Shown here in pieces: positions 23,341 through 31,874 of a stretch of 35,208 nt of DNA. The DNA lies in NCBI GenBank assembly GCA_030612585.1, contig JAUWNP010000025.1, positions 1 through 35,208 of the forward strand. The letters run 5' to 3'. Origin of the DNA: Anaerolineae bacterium. Its GTDB lineage: Bacteria; Chloroflexota; Anaerolineae; B4-G1. Below the pieces are notes generated by a model. That model saw only the letters and a list, made by a program, of their open reading frames with translations. It was not told the DNA's origin and searched no databases. Position 1 is the first letter of the stretch. The number at the start of each line of letters is the position of its first letter. The translations under genes and the position numbers were made by a program.

Positions 23341-26321
23341 TCCCGGCGCAGCGATGGTCTCACCTGGCACCCTGGGCGGTGGTCGGCCTGCTGCTCCTGG
23401 CTTTCGCGCTGCGCATTTACACGCTGGGCGAGCGTGAGTTGACTTTCGACGAGGTCGGCAGCGTCTTCATCGCCGCCCGGGGGCCGCTGGGCTTGCTCGC
23501 CTACTTACGTGACGCCATTCGCGAACATCCTCCCGTCTATTACCTGTTGCTCTCCCTGTGGATGCCGCTGGTCGGGCGGAGTGAGTTCGCTGTGCGTTTC
23601 CTGTCCGTCGTCATCGGGTCGGCGACGGTGGCGGTGACGTACCGGTTGGTACGGAAGGCCGCCGGCCAGCCGGTGGCCCTGTTGGCGACGTTCCTGCTCG
23701 TGCTTGCCCCCTTCCACGTCCGGGTCTCCCAGGATGCCCGAATGTACGGGTTGCTTGCCCTGTTCAGCCTGCTTTCGATCTTCATCTTCGTCCGGCTGCT
23801 GAGCCAGGATCGGGCGCGCTGGTGGGGATTGTTCTGGCTGGTGACCGGCCTGGGCATGTTCACGCATTATTACATGGCGTTCGTGCTCCTGGCCGAGAAT
23901 CTGTTCTTGCTCCTCAACTGGCGGCGTTATCGTCACCTCTGGGTCCGTTGGCTGGCCATCCACGTGGCACTGGGCGGGGCCGTGACCCTCTGGGCGGTTC
24001 TTTCGCCGGGGCTGTGGGCCACGTTGGTCTCCTTCTGGCGCAGGGGCACCGCCTCGCACGTGCGCTGGGATGGCCTCTTCCGCGCCCTCAACGGGCTCTA
24101 CCTGGGGGCTACGCTCCGCCCCAACTGGTTACACCTGGGCCTGCCGCTGGCTCTGACTGTGGCCGGCATCGGGGTGGCGCAGTGGCGGAACTTGTGGCTG
24201 CCGCGTGGACATCGGCACGGAGGAGTGCTGCTGGGGTTGCTGCTGGGCGTGCCGTTGATCGGCGTCCTGGCCCTACCGGAGCGCGTCACCGGCCGCTATC
24301 TGACGGTGGCACTGCCGGCCTGCGTTCTGGCGATGGCCCTGGCAATTAGTCAGGTAGTCAGGTGGTCAAGTAGTCAATTAGTCAGGTGGTCGGGTAGTCG
24401 GGTGGTCGGGCGGTCGCTTGGTTATTTACCACTTCTGCTGCTGCTGGGGGTCGTCTTTGTGGACGTCCACACCTATCCGTTGGTCTACCGCTCGCCGGGC
24501 GGGAGTTTTCGTGCTCGCGTGGAGTACCTGCGGGCGTTTGCCCACCCCGATGATGGGCTGCTGCTCCACGGCCCATGGCAGACGTTGCTGTTGACCTACT
24601 ACGACCCTGGGTCGTTGAAACGCCGTACTGTCCCTCTGGATGGCCTCGAAGTGGAGGCTGGCCTGGCCGAGGAGATGCTGACCGGCGTCTTCGATACTCA
24701 CGACCGCGTGTGGGTCTCCTACAGTTCCGTCGAACCGGTGGACCCAGATTGGATTGTCTCCCGCTGGCTGCACGAGCACACTCATCAGGTTTGGTTCGAG
24801 GGAGATCTGGCGCTCTACTACGCTGCTCCTGCTCAAGGATTGCCGTCAGTCCTGATTGAGGACTTGCCTGAAGGCGACGGCTCAGAAACGACCGTTCTGC
24901 CTTTCCAAATGTTCCTGCCGGTTGTAGTGCGCGATCGAGCGGGCAGGTACGAGCGGGTAGAGCGCGTGGACGTCCGCTTTGGTGAGCGACTGTGGCTGGA
25001 GAGATTGGCGCTGGCGAATCTGGAGCCGGTCAGTGGCGAGGCAGTCTTGCTCCTCACCCAATGGCGTGCCCTCCAGGACATTCCGCATGGCCTGGTGCTG
25101 CGGTTGGAGTTAGTTGATCCCGCCGGTCAGGTCTGGGGCGAGTACCAGTTCCACGCCGGCCCAGTCCACGTCCATACCCAGGGCTGGAGCGCCGGTGAGA
25201 TACTCGTCGAGCGGCGCGGGCTGGTCATTCCCATTGGCACGCCCCCTGGCGACTATATGCTTCGCGTGCGTGTCTTCCCGCCGGAGGGGGACGAGTGGTC
25301 GCCGGAGGGAGGGGACTCGTTTGAGGTCGGGCCGGTCCGCGTGGGCCGCTCCGCGCCAACCGATCCGCTGGCAGCCTTGCCCGGCCACGAGTGGCGCCCT
25401 GAGCCTTGCGGTGAGCCTGTCGAACCGCCTGTCGGAGGGTTGCGCGTCACCTTCGGCGACACTATGGCGCTGGTCGGGTACGAGCCGTGGGGGCAACGCT
25501 TCACGCAGGGCAACCCACTCCTATTCAATCTCTACTGGCAGGCATTGGTCCACCCGCCGGAGGATTACGAGTTGGGGATCGAAGTGGTGGACGATGGCGG
25601 AACATCACTGGTGGCACAGCGCGTCCAGCCGGTCGCCGACTGGTTCCCCACCGGTCGCTGGCAGGCTGGCGACGTACTGCTGGGCCGCTACGCCGTGCCC
25701 CTGCCGCTGGATGCGTCTCCGGGGTGTTATCAAATCCGTCTGACTGTCTATACCGCCGACGGATCGCCGCTGCCGGTGGACGGGACGCGCTCATACAAAG
25801 TCCTCGACTGGTGGCCCCAGGAGCAGACGCTTTCCGGCACGGACGTGGCGCTGCTGGAGGTGGAGGTAGAAGCCCGCCCGCGCCACTATCGTCCCCCGGC
25901 GATGGAACATCGCCTGGACGTGGTGCTGGACGACGACGTGCGGCTGTTGGGGTACGACCTGGCCGCTACGTTCGTCAGGCCGGGCGGCGCGGCCGAACTG
26001 ACGCTTTATTGGCAATCGCTGCGCCGGATGGACCGCATGTACGCGGTTTTCAACCATCTGACCGGCCCCGATGGGACGGTGATGGCCCAGGCGGACAGTT
26101 GGCCGCAGGGAGGGGCGTACCCCACCCTCTATTGGCTGCCAAACGAAGTGGTTGAGGATCGCCACACCATCCCGGTGCCGCCCGATGCGCCTCCCGGGGA
26201 GTACACGCTGCTGGTCGGGATGTACGACGCTGCCACCGGCGAGCGGCCCGTCACGCTTGTGGACGGCGAGCCGGTTCCCGAACGATACGTCGTATTGACT
26301 ACCATCATAGTTGGCCGTTAG
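23337..26321 (+). CDS. ArnT/PMT-like (GT39/GT83-like) membrane glycosyltransferase with three C-terminal modules
   Basis: A protein of 994 residues. The N-terminal half is polytopic and has the GT-C acidic motif in RELTFDEVGSVFIAARGPLG, then REHPPVYYLLLSLWMPLVGR, RLVRKAAGQPVALLATFLLV and SQDARMYGLLALFSLLSIFI, close to PMT_2/ArnT-type enzymes. An extracytoplasmic stretch follows (about 370-540). Three related beta-sandwich-like modules come next, about 541-668, 700-821 and 856-991. The last is clearest: LLGYDLAATFVRPGGAAELT, YWQSL, AVFNHLTGPDGTVMAQADSW, YPTLYWLPNEVV and PPGEYTLLVGMYDAATGERP. The GTG at 23337 overlaps the previous stop (GTGA) and follows GAAGGAG by 8 bases. An octamer repeat (24347-24410) is read in a loop between two helices. 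Donor and acceptor are unknown. Confidence 0.8.
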   Translation: MIPAQRWSHLAPWAVVGLLLLAFALRIYTLGERELTFDEVGSVFIAARGPLGLLAYLRDAIREHPPVYYLLLSLWMPLVGRSEFAVRFLSVVIGSATVAVTYRLVRKAAGQPVALLATFLLVLAPFHVRVSQDARMYGLLALFSLLSIFIFVRLLSQDRARWWGLFWLVTGLGMFTHYYMAFVLLAENLFLLLNWRRYRHLWVRWLAIHVALGGAVTLWAVLSPGLWATLVSFWRRGTASHVRWDGLFRALNGLYLGATLRPNWLHLGLPLALTVAGIGVAQWRNLWLPRGHRHGGVLLGLLLGVPLIGVLALPERVTGRYLTVALPACVLAMALAISQVVRWSSSQLVRWSGSRVVGRSLGYLPLLLLLGVVFVDVHTYPLVYRSPGGSFRARVEYLRAFAHPDDGLLLHGPWQTLLLTYYDPGSLKRRTVPLDGLEVEAGLAEEMLTGVFDTHDRVWVSYSSVEPVDPDWIVSRWLHEHTHQVWFEGDLALYYAAPAQGLPSVLIEDLPEGDGSETTVLPFQMFLPVVVRDRAGRYERVERVDVRFGERLWLERLALANLEPVSGEAVLLLTQWRALQDIPHGLVLRLELVDPAGQVWGEYQFHAGPVHVHTQGWSAGEILVERRGLVIPIGTPPGDYMLRVRVFPPEGDEWSPEGGDSFEVGPVRVGRSAPTDPLAALPGHEWRPEPCGEPVEPPVGGLRVTFGDTMALVGYEPWGQRFTQGNPLLFNLYWQALVHPPEDYELGIEVVDDGGTSLVAQRVQPVADWFPTGRWQAGDVLLGRYAVPLPLDASPGCYQIRLTVYTADGSPLPVDGTRSYKVLDWWPQEQTLSGTDVALLEVEVEARPRHYRPPAMEHRLDVVLDDDVRLLGYDLAATFVRPGGAAELTLYWQSLRRMDRMYAVFNHLTGPDGTVMAQADSWPQGGAYPTLYWLPNEVVEDRHTIPVPPDAPPGEYTLLVGMYDAATGERPVTLVDGEPVPERYVVLTTIIVGR
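24347..24410. repeat. Octamer repeat inside the second membrane-protein gene
   Basis: Eight 8-base units T(A/G)GTC(A/G)(G/A)(G/T), for example TAGTCAGG, TGGTCAAG and TGGTCGGG. They are read as a Ser/Val/Arg/Trp-rich loop (SQVVRWSSSQLVRWSGSRV) between the hydrophobic helix ending VLAMALAI and the helix LGYLPLLLLLGVVFVD. One further partial unit (CGGTCG) follows. Confidence 0.85.
25400..25430. repeat. Second palindromic micro-element in coding sequence
   Basis: The segment GAGCCTTGCGGTGAGCCTGT followed by CGAACCGCC is of the same wording as the elements at 22438 and 3225 (TTCG...GCTCAGG read on the opposite strand). It encodes EPCGEPVEPP between two C-terminal modules. Confidence 0.45.
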
Positions 26322-26354
26322 CAGTCAGCAGTGAGCCGGAAGCAGGAGGCAGGC

Positions 26355-28667
26355 GTGAACCAAATCCCAAATCCCAAATCCCAAAACCCAAGGCCCCGAT
26401 TGGTCATTGGTCATTGTCCATTGGTCATTTGCCTGCTGGCTTACCTGTCCGTGGCCGTGCTCTACGGCGTGACCATTCCTATCTTCGAATCCCCCGATGC
26501 CAACGGCCACTACGCCTACATCCACGAATTGACCGAGGGGCGCGGCCTGCCGGTGCAGGGTACCCCCTCCGGCGAGCGCGTCACCGGCTACGTAGCGAGC
26601 CATCCGCCGCTCTATTACACCCTCTGCGCTGCGCTGACCTTCTGGAATAGGGAGGATGTGGACCGCCTGGACTGGGTCTGGCGAAATCCCTACCACGCCA
26701 TGGGATACCCTGGTTCGATCGCCAATAAGAACTACCTGGTCCACACCCCTGCCGAACGGTTCCCCTGGCGTGGTACTCCCCTCACAATGCACATCGCTCG
26801 CCTGGTCTCGACCGCGCTTGGTGCACTGGCTGTCGTGGCGACCTATGGCATAACACTGGAACTCTTTCCCGAACGCCGGTGGCTGGCCTTGGGGGCGGCC
26901 TCTCTTACCGCCTTCAACCCGATGTTTATCTTCGCAGCGGCGCGGGTGAGCAACGATGCCGCCGTGGCCGCTTTTGGCTCGCTCGTTGTCTGGGGCGCGG
27001 TGCGGCTGGCAGTGCGTGGTCTTTCCCGCTGGGGACTAGCGCTGGCCGGCGTGGCGCTTGGCCTGGCGACGCTCTCTAAACTCAGCGGCATCACCCTCGC
27101 CCCCGTCGTCGCCCTGGCACTTTTCCTCGACGCAATTCGTAGGTTCGGGAATCGTAAATTCGCGATTCGGAAATTCGTAGTGAGCACCCTTGTTCTCTTC
27201 GGCACCGCTGCCCTGGTCGGCGGCTGGTGGTTTGGGCGCAATCTGCTTCTCTACGGCGAACTGATGGGGACCCACGCCTGGCTGAGCCACACTGCCACCG
27301 TCCGCCCGGAAGCCATCGGCCTCCTCGACGTGATCCCCGAACTGCCTGGACTTGAGATGTCCTACTGGGCGATGTTCGGCTGGTTTAACGTCGCCGTCGC
27401 CCCGTGGATGTATCGTTTCTGGTGGATGCTGGCGCGCGTGGGCGTCCTGGGGCTACTGTTCGTCTTGGCGGACCAGTGGAGGGCGCGCCGTGTTTCTAGA
27501 TCAGCGCGCCCGGTGCAGGCAGGGTTGCTGGTTCTGGCATTTGCCTTTCTCCTCGTCTTCGGCTCCGTCTGGCGCTTCATTATGATTGTGCTAGGCTCCC
27601 AGGGGCGCTACTTGATGCCGGTCGTCACTGCCATCTCTGTCTTTCTAATGCTCGGCCTTAGCCGCTTTCTCCCGCGCCGCTGGACACCTGGACTGACGGT
27701 GCTCCTGGGCGGGGTTCACTTGGCGCTGGCGCTCGTCTGTCTCTTCGCCTTCATCCTGCCAGCCTACGCTACGCCAGAGGTGGTGCAGGAGAACGACCTG
27801 CCGGAGGAGATGGTGCGCTTCGACCTGACTTTCGAGGAAACATCCATCCAACTCCTGGGCGGCAGCGTCGAGGCGGAAGAGGTACACCCAGGAGAGCCGG
27901 TGTCGGTGAGCCTCTACTGGCGGGCGCTGGAGCCGCCACAGGAAGACCTCGTCGCCTTCGTCCAGATCCTGGGGCGGGACTTGGAGCCCGTCGCGGGGGT
28001 GGATTGTTACCCGGGGCGGGGTAACTTCCCGCCGACTCTCTGGCGGCCCGGTGCCATCTACCGCGACCGCTATATCCTGCCCCTCGCCGCCGGCGCCCAG
28101 GTGCCGGCCGTTGCTGCGCTCTACGCCGGGCTCCATCCCCAGGATGGTGACCCTCTGTTCGCCACGTTCCCCTCCGGCGAACCGGCACCCGACCTGGTGC
28201 TCCTCGACCTGGTCGCGCTGCGTCCCGCCACGCCACTCTCAGACGAGGTTGCTTTCCCGGTGGGGGCACGCCTTGATGAGGCCATCACGCTGGTGGGGTA
28301 CGACCTTTCGCAATTCGCAATTCGCAATTCGCAATTCTTCACCGTCACCCTCGTCTGGCAGGCCGAGGCGACCCCCGCTGCCGATTACGTCGTCTTTGTC
28401 CATCTGATGGATGAGAGTGGTACTCTCGTGGCCCAGGCCGACCATCCTCCGCTGGAGGGTGCGTACCGCACCTTCTTCTGGTCCCCCGGCGACATCGTGC
28501 GCGACCCCTATCGCCTGGCCGTGGGCGACGCTGTGCCGTCGTGTGCCTGCACGCTCCTGGTCGGGATGTATGACCCGCGCACGGGCGACCGCCTTCCGGC
28601 CTACGATGGCCTGGGCACCCGCTTTGAAAACGACGCCATCGTCGCCGGTGGAGTGATCATCCCATGA
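26355..28667 (+). CDS. Polytopic glycosyltransferase-like membrane protein with two C-terminal modules
   Basis: A 770-residue relative of the first protein of the cluster. The N-terminal membrane part has VTIPIFESPDANGHYAYIHE, where the usual second acidic residue of the DE motif is Ala (DAN), then ASHPPLYYTLCAALTFWN, FNPMFIFAAARVSNDAAVAA and KLSGITLAPVVALALFLD. Two beta-sandwich modules end the protein (about 492-620 and 637-768), the second with LVGYDLSQF, DYVVFVHLMDESGTLVAQAD, YRTFFWSPGDIV and LLVGMYDPRTGDRLPAYDGL. The GTG at 26355 has AGGAGG five bases upstream; a GTG at 26331 is also open. The N-terminus (NQIPNPKSQNPRPRLVIGHC) is encoded almost wholly by heptamer repeats, and two more repeats lie inside. 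It overlaps the next gene by four bases. Confidence 0.72.
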   Translation: MNQIPNPKSQNPRPRLVIGHCPLVICLLAYLSVAVLYGVTIPIFESPDANGHYAYIHELTEGRGLPVQGTPSGERVTGYVASHPPLYYTLCAALTFWNREDVDRLDWVWRNPYHAMGYPGSIANKNYLVHTPAERFPWRGTPLTMHIARLVSTALGALAVVATYGITLELFPERRWLALGAASLTAFNPMFIFAAARVSNDAAVAAFGSLVVWGAVRLAVRGLSRWGLALAGVALGLATLSKLSGITLAPVVALALFLDAIRRFGNRKFAIRKFVVSTLVLFGTAALVGGWWFGRNLLLYGELMGTHAWLSHTATVRPEAIGLLDVIPELPGLEMSYWAMFGWFNVAVAPWMYRFWWMLARVGVLGLLFVLADQWRARRVSRSARPVQAGLLVLAFAFLLVFGSVWRFIMIVLGSQGRYLMPVVTAISVFLMLGLSRFLPRRWTPGLTVLLGGVHLALALVCLFAFILPAYATPEVVQENDLPEEMVRFDLTFEETSIQLLGGSVEAEEVHPGEPVSVSLYWRALEPPQEDLVAFVQILGRDLEPVAGVDCYPGRGNFPPTLWRPGAIYRDRYILPLAAGAQVPAVAALYAGLHPQDGDPLFATFPSGEPAPDLVLLDLVALRPATPLSDEVAFPVGARLDEAITLVGYDLSQFAIRNSQFFTVTLVWQAEATPAADYVVFVHLMDESGTLVAQADHPPLEGAYRTFFWSPGDIVRDPYRLAVGDAVPSCACTLLVGMYDPRTGDRLPAYDGLGTRFENDAIVAGGVIIP
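26362..26429. repeat. Two adjacent heptamer arrays at the start of the third membrane-protein gene
   Basis: AAATCCC x3 plus AAAACCC (26362-26389), then after 12 bases GGTCATT, GGTCATT, GTCCATT, GGTCATT (26402-26429). Both are read in frame from the second codon onward, forming the N-terminal tail before the first membrane helix. Confidence 0.88.
27133..27179. repeat. Degenerate 7-8 base repeat inside the third membrane-protein gene
   Basis: Alternating AATTCG, GGTTCG, GATTCG and GAATCG words at 7-8 base spacing. They encode RRFGNRKFAIRKFV, a basic loop between a helix ending ALALFLDAI and the next helix VSTLVLFGTAALV. Confidence 0.65.
28311..28337. repeat. Heptamer repeat within a C-terminal module
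   Basis: Three CAATTCG units and a partial fourth (CAATTC). They are read as FAIRNSQF inside the second beta-sandwich module, between GYDLS and FFTVTLVWQA, the position where sister modules have a variable loop. Confidence 0.85.
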
Positions 28668-31021
28668 CCAAATCCCGAATCCCGAACATTGCTCATCGTT
28701 CATTGTTTAATTGTCCATTGCTTCATTGTTCATTCATCATCTTGCTCTTCCTGGCCCTGGGCATCATCTACAGCCTCGTCACCCCTGTCCTGGAAGCCTC
28801 CGACGAGTTCAAGCACTATCCCTACATCCAATACGTCCAGACCCACCACGATCTGCCCGTGCTCGACCTGGACATCTGTACATGGCCGCCGCCGGACGAT
28901 TGCCCGTGGCTGCAGGACGGCGGCCAACCACCCGCCTATTACGTGTTGATGGCGGCGGCTACCTCGTGGATAGACACCTCAGATCTCCACGAGGTGCGCT
29001 GGATGAACGGTCACGCCTTCATCGGTGATCCATCCCAGGTCTGCAACAAGAACCTGATCATCCATTTCCCGGAACGCGAGGCTCTCCCCTGGCGGGGCAC
29101 TGTCCTGGCAGTTCATCTGATCCGCTTCCTTACGTTGGGCCTGGGGGCAGGGACGGTCTGGCTGACCTATGTATTGGCCCGCGACCTGTTCCCCGACCGG
29201 CCCGGCCTGGCGCTGGGCGCGGCCGCCCTTACCGCTTTTAACCCGATGTTTATCTTCGTCAACGCCTCCGTCAACAACGACGCGCTGGCGGCTTTCGTCG
29301 GCTGCCTCACCCTACTTCTGTGCGTGCGGTTGGTGCGCGATGGCCTGCAGGGGCCGCTGCCCCTCTGGCGCTACGGCCTGGTGGGGCTGATCGTCGGCCT
29401 TTTCATCCTGACCAAGTTGAGTGGCCTGGGGGCGCTGATTCTGCTTGCCTGCCTCCTGGCCTGGCTCAGTTACCGCCGCCGCAGTCTCCGCCCACTGCTG
29501 GTGGGCCTGCCCGTCGTCGTGGGCATCGCCGCGCTGCTCTCGGGCTGGTGGTTCCTGCGCAACTGGCGACTCTACGGCGACCCCGCCGCGCTGAACATCT
29601 TCGTCGCCATCCAGGGACAGCGGGCGGGAGTGCCCACGCTCCGCGACTGGCTGGATGAGTTTGGTACCTTCCGCTGGACCTACTGGGGGTTATTCGGCGC
29701 GGTGAACGTGATGGCCCCACGCTGGGTCTACACTTTCTTCGACCTCCTGTCGCTGGCCGGTCTGATTGGACTAGTGATTTGGATCGTGCGACGCCGAAAA
29801 ACTCGCAATTCGTTATTCGTTATTCGTTATTCAGTGTGGTGGATCCCGGTGCTCTGGGCAGGTATTCTCTTCGTATCGGTGCTGCGCTGGACGTGGATCT
29901 ACTTTTCGTTCCAGGGCCGTCTGGTCTTCCCCGACATCGCCGGCATCAGCGTACTCCTCATGCTTGGCTTGCAAGAATGTGCCTCTCTCGCAACAAGAGT
30001 ACTCCGCCGTCAATCATCGGTCATCGGTCATTGGTCATTGGTCATTGGTCATTGGTCATTCGTGATTATCCTCCTGATCATCGCGACGGCCCTGCCCTTC
30101 GTCTCCATTGCGCCTGAATATGTGTATCCAGAACCACTTACCCTGGCCGACGTGCCCGCTGAGGCTTGCATCGAGCCTGTGGACGTGGGCGGCGTGGCCC
30201 GCATGGTGGGTTGGGAACTGGAGCCACAGGTGGTGCGCCCGGGCGATCGTTCCGCTCACGTTGATTTTGTGGTGTACTGGGAGGCCGTAGCGCCTGACGG
30301 GAGAGACTATATCGGTTTCGCCAATCTATTGGGGCGCGGCCGCCAACCGGTGGGCAAGATCAACCGTTACCCGGCCTGCGGGATGGTGCCCACCAGTCTA
30401 TGGGATCCCGGTCAGGTCTGGCGCGACCCCTACCGGGTGCCGGTCGCGGAGGGTGCATCGGCCCCCAGCCGCCTCCGGGTCGAGGTGGGCCTGTACGACG
30501 CCGAGGCGGGCGAGACGCTGGGCACGGTCCACGTGGGAGAGGCCAAACTGGCCCCGCCGGAGGCCGCGCCCCCGGTGGCCCATCCGCTGGCGGTGGATCT
30601 GGCCGACGGCATCACGCTGCGGGGCTACGATCTCTCGCCGCTTGCGGTGAGCGACGTCGAACCGGCGGGCGCTGCGCCGGGGGAGGTGATCACGCTGACC
30701 CTCTACTGGGAGGTGCGGGAGGCGCCCTCGGCCGACTACCAGGTCTTCGTCCATCTGATCGGCGCCGGACCGGAGCCGGTGGCGCAGGGGGATGGGCCGC
30801 CGCTGATGGGCGACTACCCGACGACGATGTGGGCCCCCGGCGAGATCATCGCCGATCCGCACCCGGTGGTCCTGCCGGCCGACCTTTCGCCGGGGCGGTA
30901 CCGGCTGCTGGTGGGGATGTACGACCTGGAGACGCTGGCCCGTCTGGCGCGGCTGGACGGGGCGGGGGACAGCGTCGAAATCCCCGCCATTCTGGAGATA
31001 TCATCTGATCCTAGTCAATGA
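28664..31021 (+). CDS. Polytopic glycosyltransferase-like membrane protein with two C-terminal modules
   Basis: A 785-residue paralogue of the first and third proteins. The membrane part has LVTPVLEASDEFKHYPYIQY (acidic pair intact), DGGQPPAYYVLMAAATSWID, FNPMFIFVNASVNNDALAAF and TKLSGLGALILLACLLAWLS. Two beta-sandwich modules follow (about 507-627 and 642-780), with GYDLSPL, PGEVITLTLYWEV, DYQVFVHLIG, DYPTTMWAPGEIIADPHPVV and GRYRLLVGMYDLETLARL. The start overlaps the previous stop (ATGA). The N-terminus and two membrane loops are encoded by 7-base repeats (28671, 29805, 30011). It ends 20 bases from the convergent toxin gene and closes the four-gene cluster. Confidence 0.74.
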   Translation: MTKSRIPNIAHRSLFNCPLLHCSFIILLFLALGIIYSLVTPVLEASDEFKHYPYIQYVQTHHDLPVLDLDICTWPPPDDCPWLQDGGQPPAYYVLMAAATSWIDTSDLHEVRWMNGHAFIGDPSQVCNKNLIIHFPEREALPWRGTVLAVHLIRFLTLGLGAGTVWLTYVLARDLFPDRPGLALGAAALTAFNPMFIFVNASVNNDALAAFVGCLTLLLCVRLVRDGLQGPLPLWRYGLVGLIVGLFILTKLSGLGALILLACLLAWLSYRRRSLRPLLVGLPVVVGIAALLSGWWFLRNWRLYGDPAALNIFVAIQGQRAGVPTLRDWLDEFGTFRWTYWGLFGAVNVMAPRWVYTFFDLLSLAGLIGLVIWIVRRRKTRNSLFVIRYSVWWIPVLWAGILFVSVLRWTWIYFSFQGRLVFPDIAGISVLLMLGLQECASLATRVLRRQSSVIGHWSLVIGHWSFVIILLIIATALPFVSIAPEYVYPEPLTLADVPAEACIEPVDVGGVARMVGWELEPQVVRPGDRSAHVDFVVYWEAVAPDGRDYIGFANLLGRGRQPVGKINRYPACGMVPTSLWDPGQVWRDPYRVPVAEGASAPSRLRVEVGLYDAEAGETLGTVHVGEAKLAPPEAAPPVAHPLAVDLADGITLRGYDLSPLAVSDVEPAGAAPGEVITLTLYWEVREAPSADYQVFVHLIGAGPEPVAQGDGPPLMGDYPTTMWAPGEIIADPHPVVLPADLSPGRYRLLVGMYDLETLARLARLDGAGDSVEIPAILEISSDPSQ
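28671..28735. repeat. Heptamer repeat at the start of the fourth membrane-protein gene
   Basis: AATCCCG x2 (28671-28684) is followed by 7-8 base words of the TTG(T/C)TCA type to about 28735. They encode the N-terminal tail and run into the first hydrophobic helix (LLHCSFIILLFLALGII). Confidence 0.75.
29805..29832. repeat. Heptamer repeat inside the fourth membrane-protein gene
   Basis: GCAATTC followed by three GTTATTC units. They are translated as RNSLFVIRYS after a basic IVRRRK loop and before the helix WIPVLWAGILFVSVL. Confidence 0.88.
30011..30066. repeat. Eight-unit heptamer repeat inside the fourth membrane-protein gene
   Basis: CAATCAT, CGGTCAT x2, TGGTCAT x4 and TCGTGAT form the longest heptamer array here. 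Being hydrophobic (SSVIGHWSLVIGHWSFVI) it runs straight into the following helix, so part of a membrane segment may be repeat-derived. The same GGTCATT word occurs at 26402. Confidence 0.92.
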
Positions 31022-31041
31022 GAGGAACACTCCGTGACCTC

Positions 31042-31413
31042 CTAAGCAATTATGCGCAGGACGTCCTGGATACTGAGAGGTTCACCGGGGATGACGCGAT
31101 CCTCACTGCCGTCGTGACAATGGTGAGGGAAATTATCCATCTCTGGGTGATGGGGGCTACTATCCCACCGCTTGCGCAGGGTGGCCCGATCACCACTCAT
31201 CCACTGGTGCCGATAATCAACGACTTCGACGCCGGTAGTTCTCAGGCGAAAAGCCTCGGCTGCTTCAAGGAAATCGTCATTGCTCAGCTTGACGCGCACG
31301 CGGAGGTAGCCGGTCTGCGAAGTCACACGCTGGCGCACAACCGTATAGTCCGCGACGATGTGGCTCTCCACCAGGGCGATGTGGATGGCAGCCAAATACT
31401 CATCCGCAGTCAC
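31042..31413 (-). CDS. TumE-family (DUF6516) toxin
   Basis: A 123-residue protein matching the TumE/DUF6516 toxin pattern: a Y.Y.W-like strand (VVDYRHQWMSGDRATLRKRW), then the histidine-rich signature SSPHHPEMDNFPHHCHDG near the C-terminus. The His residues are probably catalytic or metal-binding; the molecular target is unknown to me. The GTG at 31413 overlaps the stop of the upstream gene (31412-31410), a tight antitoxin-toxin coupling. A longer frame from 31488 is a shadow of the antitoxin. The gene converges on the glycosyltransferase cluster with only 20 bases between stops. Confidence 0.7.
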   Translation of the reverse strand: MTADEYLAAIHIALVESHIVADYTVVRQRVTSQTGYLRVRVKLSNDDFLEAAEAFRLRTTGVEVVDYRHQWMSGDRATLRKRWDSSPHHPEMDNFPHHCHDGSEDRVIPGEPLSIQDVLRIIA

Positions 31414-31736
31414 TGCGCTTCCACTCTGCTCTGCAACAACTGGAGCCGCTCCTGCACTTCGAGGGCCATCTGGTACAGCACGTTCCATTCCATAAAATCG
31501 GCTGTGTCAGGCATTTCGCCAGCCTGCCAGCGCTGGAAGAATTCGTCGGAACTGAGTTGATATCGCTGTTCCAGATCGCGCAGGTCGTGCTCCAGGTCAC
31601 GTAGCACCACCCTGTCACGTGCTGCCTGGCTGCTGGCGATCTTGAGCAGGGTCACGTCGGTCACTGTGTCCCGGAATCCATGTTCGTACAATTGCGTCAG
31701 GGTTTGTAACACGCGCAGTGGAGCCAGTGTACTCAT
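31410..31736 (-). CDS. Partner (antitoxin) of the TumE-family toxin
   Basis: A 108-residue, mostly helical acidic protein (LLKIASSQAARDRVVLRDLE, HDLRDLEQRYQLSSDEFFQR, VLYQMALEVQERLQLL). No DNA-binding motif is recognised. Its identity as the antitoxin is inferred from position: it directly precedes and overlaps the TumE-like gene and has the promoter and an AAGGAG site 6 bases before the ATG. Antitoxin-first order is the usual arrangement. It is divergent from the methyltransferase gene. Confidence 0.6.
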   Translation of the reverse strand: MSTLAPLRVLQTLTQLYEHGFRDTVTDVTLLKIASSQAARDRVVLRDLEHDLRDLEQRYQLSSDEFFQRWQAGEMPDTADFMEWNVLYQMALEVQERLQLLQSRVEAQ

Positions 31737-31810
31737 GAGATACTCCTTAGATACTTCTTATTTCCAAATGAGAGCCAGGGAAGCGGCAGGATGGTTTTGG
31801 CGACATTACA

Positions 31811-31839
31811 ATTATACCTCTGTCCTCCCGTAAAAGCAA
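31811..31839 (-). promoter_or_regulatory. Promoter of the toxin-antitoxin operon
   Basis: On the minus strand TTGCTT (31839-31834), a 17-base spacer and a perfect TATAAT (31816-31811). Transcription would start near 31804, giving about 68 bases of leader before the antitoxin ATG. Confidence 0.65.
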
Positions 31840-31874
31840 CGCGCAGTATATCGTGGGTGCATTTCAGTTTTGGG

